Source of the DNA: Zygaena filipendulae
Taxonomy: Eukaryota; Arthropoda; Insecta; Lepidoptera; Zygaenidae
Reading direction: 5' to 3'
Assembly: GCA_907165275.2 (NCBI GenBank)
Contig: OU015651.1
Span: 13,538,501-13,602,500, forward strand
Length of the DNA stretch: 64,000 nt
The position numbers and the translations under genes are program-made. Positions 46,310-57,564 of the stretch are shown here, in pieces. The notes below the pieces were generated by a model that was given only the letters and a program-made list of their open reading frames with translations, was not told where the DNA came from and did not search any database. How positions within the stretch are numbered: the first letter of the stretch is position 1; every line of letters starts with the position of its first letter.

Positions 46310-46503
46310 TCCAACTAATATTATAAATGTGAAAGTGTGGATATTTGGATGTTTGTTAGTCAATCACGCAAAAACGGCCGAACGGATTTGGATGAAATTT
46401 GGCATGCATATTGTCAGGGGTACAGAAAAGGATATAGGGTACTTTTTATCCCGGGATTCCCGCGGAAACTCTGAAATTATCGCAGGTGAAACCGCGTGGC
46501 TAG
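46310..46503 (+). mobile_element. Helitron-like element
   Basis: TCCAACTAATATTATAAATG to GGTGAAACCGCGTGGCTAG; five bases before CTAG are deleted. It lies about 400 bases upstream of the TCI-like gene. Confidence 0.85.
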
Positions 46504-46901
46504 ATATATATAAATGTCTCAGATTTTGTGCCCTTGATTTACAATCTACTAAGTACTTTATGTACGGTTAGGAGTCATCACAAAATTGTTTAAATATAGG
46601 TTTAGTGTGCTGATTATCTTATCAAAAAAAAAACAAACATGTGAAATGAGAAATTACCATTTTTACTATAAACCGTTTCCTTAATCCAATCAACTTGGAG
46701 TGATAACGCGGTGAAAATAGCAGTGGAAACATCCTTATTGTTGTCGCATGACTAATATCAAGCGAGTGTAAAAGGTATTTATACTCACAATGAAGCCTAC
46801 TGAGACCAAACACAACCATAAGCTAACTAGAGAGAGAGTTGTACGAGAGTGGTTAAAAAAAAAAAAACTTAATAAATAAAACCAATTTGTTTACGTTCAA
46901 A

Positions 46902-49431
46902 ATGTTACTCAACATAATTACGTGTGTTTTTATACTCTGCGGAGCCATGGTTTCCTGCTCGCTTCTAGTGCCAGGTAAAGGTTTTTGTTTTAATAGTTTT
47001 TTTAACCGATTACAAAAAAAAAAATGGAATCTCTGTAACCCTAGTAAGTTTATATACCCGCGTTTTTTTGCATGACCGTTTTTTTTTTGCTAAAGTGATC
47101 TATATTATGTATAAGAAAGATTAGTATACAAAATACGTAAATGAAAGGGTTTATCTCCTAAGTTTGCTCATTTAAACATAATGAAAATTTGAAGTTCATG
47201 GGGGGTCGCGAAGCCTCTGTAAGGGGAGGGGGGGAGCAAGCGGTTGCAAAAAATACCTTTATAAAAAAAACAATTAAGTTTAGAAATAAAGATTGCAAAG
47301 GTTATATTTATAACATAATGAAATACATTAAAAAGCGGGGGTCGCGTCATAAAAAAAGGTTGAAAAACACTGCTCTATACTGTATTGTTTAATCATGTAT
47401 TTGTTATTTTTATATTACCTATAAATAAATACTATTTTTCACCCGCATTTCACCTATTCCATCTAAAAAAAATGAATTACAAAAACCTTGCGTATTTCTA
47501 CTTAGTATTAACAAAACTAACGGTACAGCCTCCTATCCTCCTTTAAGGATAAATTTTCCAACAACCTCTTCGTAGTGCTTAGATAGAAAGAGGCCCTTAG
47601 TTTTTTTTAAACTCAGTATTTTGGTCAGATTTCCAATTCTCGGTCAAGGTCTTCCAACGTAGTATATTTGCTACCTATAGCTATTTGAAAACAACTGGTC
47701 TTATTTGGCAAGTCTCTCGTTTGAAAATAAGGTTTTAAGGAAAAAAAAATTGGGGAATTTGCTCGGAGAATTAGAAATTTGAAAAAAACTATAAGTAATT
47801 TTTCTATAGGTTTTTGTAGACAAGTATACGTTTGTCGAGATATAGTTACGAATAGATTTCAAACATCATGTTAAACAAATGAAGACCGTTTCGTACTCCA
47901 AAAAAGGAGGAGGTAGTACCCAAGGTCACATGGCAAAGTAAATAAAGGTAATATATTAACGTAATGAACGGTCAACGATGACGTCAGAGCTGGGTTTTCC
48001 CGCAACATCTTATGCTATAATTGTATGACCTAATTTTGAGTCAGATTGTACATACGTTCGTACAAGGTGCCAGTACGACCTCCGACACGCTTCATCTTTT
48101 TATCTTATCGTAAGAGACGAGACGGGTCTTTGCGTGATTCAAAATACAAGGTTAGATGGGGATCGAAAGTATATAATCTTGACCATGATAATGAATAACT
48201 GTTGCATAAAATAGGTATATATTTTCAAGGTTTTCAAAAAAGCAATGCTACTTGTTGAAATATTCACGGACAAAGCATAAACATAAAAAAAAAGAAATAA
48301 TAATTACAAATCTATATAAATAAAAACGAATTGCCGAAATTTAATGTGATCGTTAACTTCCAAACGACTGCACCTAATTGGATAGTTCTTTTTGTTTCGT
48401 GTTCTTTATTGTCAGGAAAAGGGTGGTATAAAATAAGTTTGAAGTTCCTGCGGGAATTCTGAAACTCACGCGGGTGAATCTCCAAAACGATTCGACCGAT
48501 TATTATTATTATACGGGCCTTTCACAGCTATTTAGCTGATGTTAAAAGGAGTAAATTAGGAAATTTAAAAAAAAAAAAATTAATTTAAAATTTAAAAGTA
48601 ATTAAATTAATTACTTTGGGAGTTTCTGCGCGAATTTCGAAACTCCAAAAATAAAAAAAATATAAAAAGTAAAATATAAAAATATAAATCTTTTATTAAT
48701 GAAATGTAAACGGCTGTAAGAATATCATGAATACCAATTATTTCGTATTTCTTTGCTTACCTCATATTTTTACATTTTACTTCAAAATTTTCTGACTCAT
48801 CGAATCCTTCAAGGAACTTGAACATCAATTTTTTCTTCCAGATGACAGGGCAGGGCATCTATACGACGAATTACCCTGCCTATCTTTTGGGGGGAAATGC
48901 GTCTATTCTCCAGAGTGTGACGAAAAATACGTCAGTGTTCCTGATTGGTGTCCCATGCAGCAAAGAAGTGGGGCTACATGCTGTTATTCTGGTCAGTAAT
49001 TTTTATTAACTAACTAATGCCCAACTAACGCCAAACGCTGTAAAATATAACAGCTAAACGGAATTGGATGGAATTTGGAAAAAGACCCGATGCCGGCCGC
49101 GAGGTGGTCGATGCATGGCCAAGTCTACGAAGTGCTTTGACAGGCTCACCTACCGTCAGGTGACAGTCTGGAATAGGACATAGAGTACTAGCAGTATAGT
49201 GAAATCGCGGATTACAGCAAGTTAATTCTATATCTTACAATACCTATATGATTATTGGTGGCAGCTCTTGCAAAAACGATGTTTTTTTTCGCAGCACCAA
49301 GGAAAGAGACCCGATGCCGGCAGCGAGGTGGTCAATGCATGCCCAAGTCCACTGAGTGCTTTGAAAGGCGCACCTACTTTCAAGCGACAGATTGCCCCGG
49401 AGACACGAAATGCTGTATTTATGTAAATTAA
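46902..49431 (+). CDS. Secreted two-module cysteine-rich protein, TCI-like carboxypeptidase inhibitor
   Basis: Exons: 46902-46974, 48842-48991, 49295-49431 (TAA). The 119-residue protein starts with a signal peptide of about 18-20 residues (hydrophobic core IITCVFILCGAMV). Exon 2 is a symmetric 1-1 phase exon carrying one module, spaced C-x6-C-x5-C-x10-C-x9-CC. Exon 3 carries a second, C-x6-C-x6-C-x11-C-x5-CC, and ends four residues after the last Cys with IYVN. Tick carboxypeptidase inhibitor is also two tandem beta-defensin-like modules with nearly this spacing (C-x6-C-x5-C-x10 in module 1, C-x6-C-x6-C in module 2). It too has four residues after the final CC, which insert into the metallocarboxypeptidase active site. 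The likely role is inhibition of gut or haemolymph metallocarboxypeptidases; a defensin-like antimicrobial role is the alternative. AATAAA is at 49447-49452. A TATTTATA at 46776 could be a TATA box, but this is weak. Confidence 0.85.
47190..47376 (-). mobile_element. hAT-like element fragment
   Basis: The minus strand begins CAGTGTTTTTCAACCTTTTT and continues to GCGACCCCCGC, wording typical of hAT element ends. A second GGGGGGTCGCG lies at 47200. It sits in intron 1 of the TCI-like gene. Confidence 0.5.
48309..48482 (+). mobile_element. Helitron-like variant, 3' deleted
   Basis: TCTATATAAATAAAAACGAAT, CCTGCGGGAATTCTGAAAC and CACGCGGGTGAATC. It is the subtype seen at 16690 and 28367, in intron 1 of the TCI-like gene. 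Confidence 0.6.
49078..49190 (+). pseudogene. Decayed duplicate of exon 3 of the TCI-like gene
   Basis: From about 49078 to 49163 the sequence is close to the start of exon 3 (49307-49395). In the same frame it keeps the first three cysteines, as CRPRGGRC followed by MAKSTKC. The similarity then stops, the fourth to sixth cysteines are missing, and the frame ends at TAG near 49191. No pyrimidine-rich acceptor precedes it (upstream bases are purine-rich), so it is probably not spliced in. It lies in intron 2, 100 bases upstream of the working exon, which points to a tandem exon duplication. Confidence 0.75.
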
Positions 49432-49489
49432 AAAAAAAAAAAACAAAATAAATGCTATGTAAAACTATTGGTACATTTGAATTGAATCA

Positions 49490-49605
49490 GACAGTAAGTG
49501 GATGCGGGTGACTGAAGATCGGGATAGATGGCGAACCCTTGGGGAGGCCTATGTCCAGCAGTGGACTGTTGCAGGCTGAAAATGATAATGATGATGATGA
49601 TGAAG
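49490..49605 (+). mobile_element. RTE-like LINE 3' end
   Basis: The sequence CTTGGGGAGGCCTATGTCCA, GCAGTGGACTGTTGCAGGCT and a GATGATGATGATG tail is the hallmark 3' end of RTE-type LINEs in Lepidoptera. It is 5'-truncated and lies just after the TCI-like gene's polyadenylation signal. Confidence 0.75.
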
Positions 49606-49791
49606 GATTGGATCTAGCCGGAGGTCTATCTATCCCTCCCAATGTATGAACCTGACAAGCGTTTAATTTTAAGCCTGGGTCGCATAAATCCCGGGTCCAT
49701 GTCCCGAGTTCCTATCCCTGAAGTAGGTCGTTGCGTATTCAGATTCGAATACAGATACCTTCTTTTTTATTTTTCGTAACCGTAGGTTAAT

Positions 49792-50043
49792 TACAATAAT
49801 AATAATAATCCACATCACAACACACAGATTTACTTGATCCCACACTAAGCTATAAACTTGTGTCGTGGAAACCAAGCAAACGTGGTATATACTACATATA
49901 CATTATAATATAGATATATATATATACACGCCCAGACTGGAAAATAGAACCCTGTATTCATCACACAAAGTCCACCCCCACCGGGAATCGAACCCGGAAC
50001 CCCTTGATTAGCGCGCAGGCATGGTGACCTACCGCGCCACACC
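49792..50043 (-). mobile_element. tRNA-derived SINE, full length, second copy
   Basis: Same family as 43648-43918. It has A box TGGCGCGGTAGG (complement of 50028-50039), B box GGTTCGATTCC (complement of 49984-49994) and an (ATT)n tail. It lies 340 bases downstream of the TCI-like gene. Confidence 0.85.
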
Positions 50044-50045
50044 AC

Positions 50046-50235
50046 AGATTTTATAAATGAGAATGTGGATTTCTTGTTTTTCTTTAAGAATATGGGTTTG
50101 TTTGTCAGGTTTTTACGCTTTAACTACTCGACTGATCATCAGGAAATCTTGCATATACGTTGGCATGGATACAGTGAAGGACGTTGGATACCTACTTTTC
50201 GGAGTACGTCGGGTGAAACCGCGGGAATCAGCTAG
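50046..50235 (+). mobile_element. Helitron-like element, diverged
   Basis: GATTTTATAAATGAGAATG, GCATATACGTTGGCATGG, TCGGGTGAAACCGCGGGAAT and CAGCTAG. It abuts the tRNA-like head of the SINE at 49792. Confidence 0.65.
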
Positions 50236-50754
50236 TAATAAATAAATATAGTTCAAATGAATTATTAGACACGTATAACAATAATATTAATTTAGATACG
50301 TCAGCTAGAAATTCAATCGAGGACTGAGAATATACTTAAAGAAAATAAAATAGAAAATACAATGATTTTAAATATAAAAAAGGAATGAAAAACTATAATA
50401 CAAAACACAACAGGTTTTTAAAAATAAAAGGCAATAGAAATGAGGCATCAGGATATTATAACGAGTGGAATACAGCCGCTTCGCACGCTAACCTCCATTG
50501 CCTGCTATCTTCTACCAGCATTATCGAATATCGTATGATCCTGTGGCACTTTGCAAAAGTTAACGCAAACATAGTCACATAATACTTATACTTCTTTGAC
50601 GTAAGTGTAAAACTGTTGCAATGTATATCTATATCGTCTTCTATATCTATACTTATAATAAAACTGTAGAGAGGTCAATTCTGTACATTATATTCAAAAT
50701 TAATATTGAGGATGAATGGTGATCGATACTGATGCCAAAAATGCAATCAGTAAA

Positions 50755-51114
50755 TCTTTTGTCTGTCTGTCTGTATGTGCACGCATGGGTCAAAAATTAC
50801 CGAAGGGATTTTAACCAAACTTGGTACGATTGTAGTCCATACTCCTGTGCAGATTATAGGCTATATAACATAACGCTAAGACACATAGGAGCTGAGCAAT
50901 GAGGATAAATTTGAAGCAAGTCGGATGAAAATGCGCTTTCGAGCTCTTATCCTCGCATATGTTTACCAATCACGCAATAACGGCAGAACGGATTTGGATG
51001 AAATTTGGCATGCACGTTGTCAGGGGTACAGAGAAGGACATAGGGTATTTTTTATCCCGGAATTCCCTCGGGAACTCCAAAATTACCGCGGGTGAAACCG
51101 CGGGGCACAGCTAT
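50755..51114 (+). mobile_element. Unclassified repeat joined to a Helitron-like 3' half
   Basis: 50755-50956 (GTCTGTCTGTCTGTATGTGC, GATTTTAACCAAACTTGGTA) looks like another interspersed repeat. From 50957 the sequence is a standard Helitron-like 3' part (ATCACGCAATAACGGCAGAA to CGCGGGGCACAGCTAT). Confidence 0.6.
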
Positions 51115-51743
51115 CATCAATAATTTTGTACGCATTACTTCCATCGAAATTGTGAGCGTCATTTCCGTTACCTACTTTTTAACGAGCCCAAAGAGGTATG
51201 TCTTCAAAAACATAAGTAGGATTGGATTACCGAACAAGCTTTTGCATATTTATGTCTTTCCATTAGCGTGTGAGTAATGAAGCTTATAGCGGCATTATTA
51301 ATTTGACACTTGACAGCTTCCCTTCTCCCATCGAGTGACGTCACGCACAATATGTTATGCTCATGATCGCAATACCTACGCGTGTTTAAAAGGCAGAGAC
51401 TCAAAGCAAAAGATGGAGCGGATTATTTATTTATTTATATAATTAATCATAATATTATTGTTTATTTTTTTAAATGAGTTGTATCAGGTTTTTGGTCAAT
51501 TCATTAACACGCTGTATAGCCTATGACACTCGCAAATAACGTATAGTCCATCCAGGGATTACCCCCTACCTCCTCATAAACTTACAAGCTTTACCTCTTT
51601 ATAATATCAGTAGGTATATAGATTACAAAATGCTTCTTAAGGCTTCATTTTTGACTTTACTATGCAGCAAGTTCTTCACACTTTGCTTGGACTTTGCAAT
51701 TTTGCATTTTTAAATAAATGCTCCAGTTCGCGAAGTTTTCTTA

Positions 51744-51919
51744 TCCTACTAATATTATAAATGTGAAAGTGTGGATGTTTGAATGTTTGTTACTCAATCG
51801 CGCAAAAACGGCTGAACGGATTTGGAGGAAATTTGGCATGCACGTGGTCAGGGGTACAGAGAAGGACATAGGGTACTTTTCATCCCGGAATTCCAGCAGG
51901 AACTCCGGGGAACAGCTAG
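51744..51919 (+). mobile_element. Helitron-like element lacking the 3' hairpin
   Basis: TCCTACTAATATTATAAATG to AACTCCGGGGAACAGCTAG. The hairpin-forming stretch normally between AACTCC and GGGG is deleted, while both ends stay intact. Confidence 0.8.
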
Positions 51920-52456
51920 TACTATGATAAAAAGAAAACACTTTTCTATAAATAATAAGAACTCGCCTAAAGTTCGTCACTTGGGGGAAATTACTTCACA
52001 ACTCCACCAAGCTTGTGTGAAACAAACAATACTTTAATTACAATTTGTGTACACCTTTTTGCACGATTTACCTTCAACGGTGAGAATGAAAGCGAACGTG
52101 AAGATGTATGTACTCGTATGTGGGCAAATTGGATTATGCAACACGAAATATGCGGCCACGTTTAGGAAAGTAATAATTTTGTTTCATTAATTTTTGTTGT
52201 GGAAACATAAAACTTTTACATAAATAGGTCTGTATAACTAGCGCTTTCACTGGAGTAATCTTTATACACAGAGAGGTTTTAGTATGTATTCTCAAACATT
52301 AAATTGCTTTATGATAATCGAAAAATGTTGTAAAGGTTAGGTTAGGTAATTTTTTTTTTGCAATCCTATCTATTTCGACATAGTATTCTGATCTTTATTA
52401 TCCTCATTATTAATATTGCGAATGTGTTTTTTACGCTTTCACGCCTTAACTATAAT

Positions 52457-53180
52457 CCTTACTAATATTATAAATGCAAAAGTGACTTTGTTTGTTTGTG
52501 TGTTTGTTTGTTACGCTCTCACGGCAAAACGGCTCAATCGATCACCACGAAATTTTGCATTCACGATGTAAGAGGTATAGAAAAGAACATGGCTACTTTT
52601 TATATCGGAATTCCCAAGAAATTTTGAAGTTAACGCGGAAGTAACTACATTAAATTTTGCATACTACATAAACGTTGTCAATGGTAGTGTAAAGAAAAGA
52701 GGTCCTCTAGTTAACTATACTTTTATTCTCACTATTATAGCTATTACAACCGCACATATACTATATATACAATAGAAATAGAACACTTATTATGACTACT
52801 TAAGTTGAGCAGAGTAACTAGAATGAAGTTCTTCTGTGCTGACACTAGTATTTATTTATATACTAGTGTACGAGGGTTCCGACTAAATAACAGTGTTGCC
52901 ATGACATAATGCTAGAATTCCCTGAAATAAGGAAAGACTAGTAGAAAACATGACAGTAGGTACAGAAAAATATATAGGGTAGTAGTAAGTACTTTTACCT
53001 CGGAATACCCGCGGGATTTCCAAAACTTACGCGGGTCATGGGTGAAACCGCGGCGAACAGCTAGTCAATCTATAATTGTGAAATTTCGCATACACGTTGT
53101 CAGGGGTACAGAAAAGGAAAAAATTGAGATATTATCCCGGAATTCCCGTGGGAACTCCGAAATAAATGCGGGTGAAACAA
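52457..53180 (+). mobile_element. Three Helitron-like fragments
   Basis: 52457-52655 has the 5' end (TCCTTACTAATATTATAAAT) but no CTAG. 52950-53064 has only the 3' end, with a GGGTCAT-duplicated hairpin and CAGCTAG. 53065-53180 is a 3' half ending GCGGGTGAAAC. The sequence between them (52656-52949) is unremarkable. Confidence 0.6.
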
Positions 53181-53454
53181 TTATTAAATAAAACAATCGT
53201 TCTCTCCAATTGAATACGGATCAGAAGCATCAAGCAAGCTTAACTTGCAAACAACATGGATAGGTACTGAGGCAAAAGTATTACATTTCAAACATTTTCG
53301 AGGGTAGGTTAAGCATCTGAACCTGGAGCGTTACTTTAACAAGAAATACGGGCGCGATGCATCCCCGTCGGGCTGTGCAGTGTGCACTCGTTCCTCGCTT
53401 ATTCGTTTGGTTCAAGTTAAAACAAAATAGCGAGGGAGAATCCCAACTGATATT

Positions 53455-53612
53455 GTGAAATATACAAAAGTAAGATTATTTGTTAGTTTGTTACGCTTTC
53501 ACGCTCTTACTACTTAATTGTTCATCATGAAATTTTGGATACACGTTGTTAGTGGGAGAGAAAAGGAAAAAAGATACTTATTCTGGAATTCCCGCGGGAA
53601 CTGAAATACGAG
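53455..53612 (+). mobile_element. Helitron-like fragment
   Basis: CAAAAGTAAGATTATTTGTT, TACGCTTTCACGCTCTTAC and GGAATTCCCGCGGGAACTG, truncated before the hairpin. Confidence 0.6.
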
Positions 53613-54347
53613 TCTATATTTTTTTTATTTTACCAAATAAAAATTTACAAAAAAGGAAATTAATGAAATGAAATTATTTTATTCGGACAACCGTTAATAT
53701 GTATTAACAAAAAAAAAACACAAACATAGCGTGTATCAACAAAATGGGAACTTTGCTTAGCATTTAAAGTGCAGTGAGAGAGATATTAATATAATTAGGA
53801 CGAGAAGTCATCGCGTAAATATCCAAACATTATAGCATTCTAATGTGTGGATTAAGTTGTCAACCATATTATGCACAAGGCATTGTATTTTGACACCATT
53901 AACACCTTACAGTAGGTACCTATACTATTATTCACTTTCATTCAATCTGTCGGCAACAACCTCTTTCACTTCCGCTTAAGGTCATAACTTGCAGTGAACT
54001 GTGCGCATTCACGAAATGTAGTTCTAGTCGCTCCATAAATGTAAACTGGATCTTGCGAATGCAATCCGAGTTCTGTGTATTACCCTAAGGGCACTGACGT
54101 TATGTGGTTAAAATAAAAATGGGAACGTGCAATTTTCTTTTACACGTTTTTCGGTAGTTACCATTCTTGCGCTACTACGGGTAATTAATTATTACTTTTA
54201 ACATCAAAATTGGTATGAAAGGTGATCATCGCGGTAGATATTATATTACAAAACAAACTGTCAGAAGATTGTTTAGACCAAATGTAACACGTTTTTCACA
54301 TTTCAGTGGTAAAACACTACAATAACGTAACTATAACTTTATCCACG
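53613..54347. other. Intergenic, nothing recognised
   Basis: AT-rich, with no coding frame, terminal repeats or RNA-like element. Confidence 0.5.
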
Positions 54348-54537
54348 GAGACAAGTTAATAGGGAAAACATAGACTTCGTTTGTGATTTGTCAGCAATAT
54401 TTACAGAGTACTTGTACCTGTACCGGCATTCGTGGCATTCAGAATATATTACGCCCACTGACTGTTTTGTCTTTGTCATTCGTATGAGATTAGGTGACAG
54501 AGAGAGCGTTATATTAACTTGTCTCCGTGGATAGATT
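54348..54537. mobile_element. MITE with 22-bp inverted termini
   Basis: The ends TATCCACGGAGACAAGTTAA (near 54350) and TTAACTTGTCTCCGTGGATA (near 54517) are perfect complements of each other. The interior of about 150 bp has no reading frame. The flanks show no clear duplication beyond T-rich sequence. Confidence 0.7.
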
Positions 54538-55339
54538 GTAGGTATGTATAATTTAAAAAAAAATATAATTATAAGAAAACTTCTGCGCCTCTAAATAGAC
54601 CAACCACCTAAACTTTTGCACACAGGCTTGGGAGACGTTTAGTCGTAGATAACCTATACCGTATAACTCCACAACCCACATAAATACCTATTGTATAGAT
54701 ATTTAGGTACAATAGATTACTTCAAATGGAACTTTTGCAATAAAGCCTCCGTTTGCATTGAAAAGAAGTGTCACGAAATATTTTCATTTTCTTTTCATGT
54801 GTGTAAGTATCCAAATACCGAGTTTTTTAATCGATTTGGTTCTCAATGCTTACTGCTCTGTGAAGAGTTTTATGTTTAGAGAGTACTCTAACCTAACCTA
54901 ACTAAACAATCTGAATAACCAAATCTATATATTTCCTTGTTGATCCTACACAAAACAATAGAAACAAGATTTTTATAACTGGAACATTCGTTTTACAACT
55001 CTTGCTGAAGACAAGAATTAAACACACACAAAAAAAAAGGAAAACCAAGCAAACTAGAGTCAACACGTTCATTCCGTTGAAAACGTTTAATACAATTGGT
55101 GAAGTGGAGTTTCCTTGCTTCCTTCAAGTTGCACGGAAGCGGGACGTGTCACGTGGTACCGTCTGATTAATGACCGCCGTTGCGGAGATAAAAAACTTGG
55201 TATCCAGAGCACTTGTGTGATTTAAAACCACAAAGGACTTGGCAATCGTGCTTTCAGATGTTTGTGGTAAAGCGCAGTTGTACCGGTACAGACAGCATAG
55301 GAAATAGGTTTACTTTTACAGATTTAATATTATTAATAA

Positions 55340-55735
55340 CTAGCTGGTACACCGCGGTGTCGCTCGCGTGAGTTTCGGGATTCCCGCAGGAACCCCAAAG
55401 CAGCCTAATTGGGTATTCTCCAGGGTATGAAAATCAAAATTCTAATTAGTCCGTCAGTTATAAAATAAAAAAAATAATAGACACGTATTTTTTGGTTTTT
55501 CAAATTAATGAATATAAACATAGATAAAGCGCATTCAAGTTTAGGATGCACTCGTGACATCAATATTCAGTATCCTCAATGTATCGCCGTTATTTTTTGA
55601 TTACGTAATAAAAGAAATAATACGCGTCCAATATTTTTCACTAATCTACACGACGGACTAAAAAAAATTGTCAAGTAGCCAATTTACTATCTTATAACAT
55701 CAGCTAATTAACAGTGAGAGGCTCGTCAAAATCGT
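55340..55735 (-). mobile_element. Helitron-like element (short subtype) interrupted by a MITE
   Basis: CTAGCTGGTACACCGCGG, TTCCCGCAGGAACCCC and CAGCCTAATT, then after the MITE AATTTACTATCTTATAACAT and AGCTAATTAACAGTGAGAG. The same order appears without interruption at 62625-62735. Confidence 0.75.
55411..55680 (+). mobile_element. MITE family B2 with AATT duplication, inserted in a Helitron-like copy
   Basis: The ends are GGGTATTCTCC and AAGTAGCC, flanked by AATT at 55407-55410 and 55681-55684. The interrupted host reads GCCTAATTTACT once the MITE and one AATT are removed. This equals the uninterrupted relative near 62688. Confidence 0.85.
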
Positions 55736-55849
55736 TCGAACGGAGATTCGTACACATAATGTAAAGCGTAATTTTTTTTTTAATTGGAAACAAACATGAT
55801 AATATGTCATTATCGCACGCTCACGCGTCGCTATTCGGCATGTTGGTAC

Positions 55850-56170
55850 TGGCTTGATTAATAACCGGTGATAGTATAAATTACCAGGCTGTTATCACAA
55901 GAGGACAGGTGTGCGATCTTATTCCACATCCGTTTCGTACACGGAGAGAAATCAGTCAGACCGAAGAGGTTTCGGTCGCCCTTCGTTGCCCGAAGGAAAT
56001 GTTGGCGACACAATGTCAGTGACCAGCAGGCACAGTGACCGACCCCGGACGGTGTCCATAATGTGCAAACTACGGGAGAGTATACTGGGTACCATGCCCG
56101 ACCGAACACCGGTAGCATAAATACTTTTGACCAACATCGGTGGGGAACTTTTCGGTCGCAAACTTACCGA
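55850..56170. other. GC-richer island, possible LINE remnant
   Basis: Several overlapping frames are open on both strands. The minus frame contains LTDFSPCTKRMWNKIAHL, faintly like the end of LINE pol proteins. This is too weak to name a family. Confidence 0.3.
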
Positions 56171-56257
56171 ACAAGCCCCTATTTTTCTTTCAGGGTACGA
56201 AGAATGCTGATATGATGGTCAAAATTTATATGAGTTATCCTTACCTACATCCTTATG

Positions 56258-56426
56258 AGTAGGTATGTTTGTTGGTTACGCTTTCACGCTTCACCTACTC
56301 AACCGATCACTATGAAATTATTTTGCGTATCAGGGGCACAGAGAAGGGCATAGGGTACTTTTTATTCCGGAATCCTCGTGAGAACTCAGAAATTAATGCG
56401 GGTGAAACTACAAAGAACAGCTAATG
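56258..56426 (+). mobile_element. Helitron-like element, 5' truncated
   Basis: TTACGCTTTCACGCTTCACC, GGGCATAGGGTACTTTTTAT and GCGGGTGAAACTACAAAGAA then CAGCTAA. Confidence 0.65.
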
Positions 56427-56879
56427 ATCCTGAGATTTGAGAAACTGTTTTGGAATAGGTACTAAACTAGAACTAGAAGAGAAATAAAGTTCCTACGTGA
56501 CCAACTCTAGCAGACATATTTTAAACTTACCTTTACCCATTTTGACAGTAAGTCTTGACAAATGTACAAAATGTAAGTTCGTAGCCAGAAAAAAGTTTGT
56601 TATCGATTTGTTTCTCTTTGTGCGAAACGGTTTTAGAATAGGACTCTAGTGTCTGCGACCGACCGACATTGTTGCTGTAATAATTTATATCATAATCATC
56701 TGTTACTGTCTCGGCTTTGATGTCATTATACGATACTTATACTTACAGCTAATATTAAGTTTTTGCAATATTAACACCACTTGGGGATATAAGGATGCCG
56801 ATAAGCAATAACACGTTAACCTGTAAAATTAAGACATGACAAGGAACGCTTCATTGCGTTTTTTAATTATGTGTTTACC

Positions 56880-57020
56880 CTATCACATTGTTTAAACACT
56901 TACAACATGTTGAACATAAAAAAAATTTGACACAAAATGACGCTGCAATTTGTTAAAACAGGATTTACTAAAAAATTCTTCAGTGTGAGTTAACACACTA
57001 TTGCTTATCTATGTCTATAA
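56880..57020 (+). repeat. Repeat family C, copy 2
   Basis: It matches 35770-35905, the strongest part being GAGTTAACACACTATTGCTTA followed by TCTATGTC. A Helitron-like piece follows after about 30 bases. Confidence 0.55.
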
Positions 57021-57051
57021 ATATCCAAAAGCTCGGGGCCTTATTTTTTAA

Positions 57052-57156
57052 TCATTGCATACACTTTATCAGGAAAACAGAAAAAGACTTTTTATCTCGA
57101 AATCCCGCGGGAATTCAGAATTTAACGCGGGTGAAACTGCGGAGAATACCTAGCTA
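57052..57156 (+). mobile_element. Helitron-like 3' part
   Basis: CTTTATCAGGAAAACAGAAA, CCCGCGGGAATTCAGAATTT, GCGGGTGAAACTGCGGAG and CCTAGCTAG. Confidence 0.6.
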
Positions 57157-57564
57157 GTGTTCAAATAATTTTCTGGACTATCCTTTATTTTTCTGCCGCT
57201 GGGAAGGTCCAGAAATTAATCACAACTGACAAGCAGCAAAAAAGGTGCAAATACTCGCCTGCGATATAAAAAAAATGCTTTTTAAAAAAAGAATAGATAA
57301 AATCAAATAAATCATCTCTAAGTATGATTGATCGACAGCCTAGCCTAAGCTGTTTGTTGCAAAATGTTTACAAATTGTGCTCGTAACAGGGTTTGTACTG
57401 TGGATTATAGGGGATTTGTTTGAGTATAACACACGACATCATATTTTAGTTGTTTCGAAGAGGGAGTTGATGTATTACCTAAGTTTTCTATCCCTGTGTT
57501 TATGTGGTTTGCGTTCCGTATATTCCGTTCGTAGTTTCACAGTCGATTTGTTTTTTTTTTCACT

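Larger units (their letters stand above)
46975..48841 (+). other. Intron 1 of the TCI-like gene, with repeat fragments
   Basis: The intron separates the signal-peptide exon from the first cysteine module. It holds a hAT-like terminal fragment (47190-47376) and a Helitron-like piece (48309-48482). I see nothing in the remainder (47400-48300) beyond AT-rich sequence. The donor is GTAAAG and the acceptor TTCTTCCAG. Confidence 0.7.
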
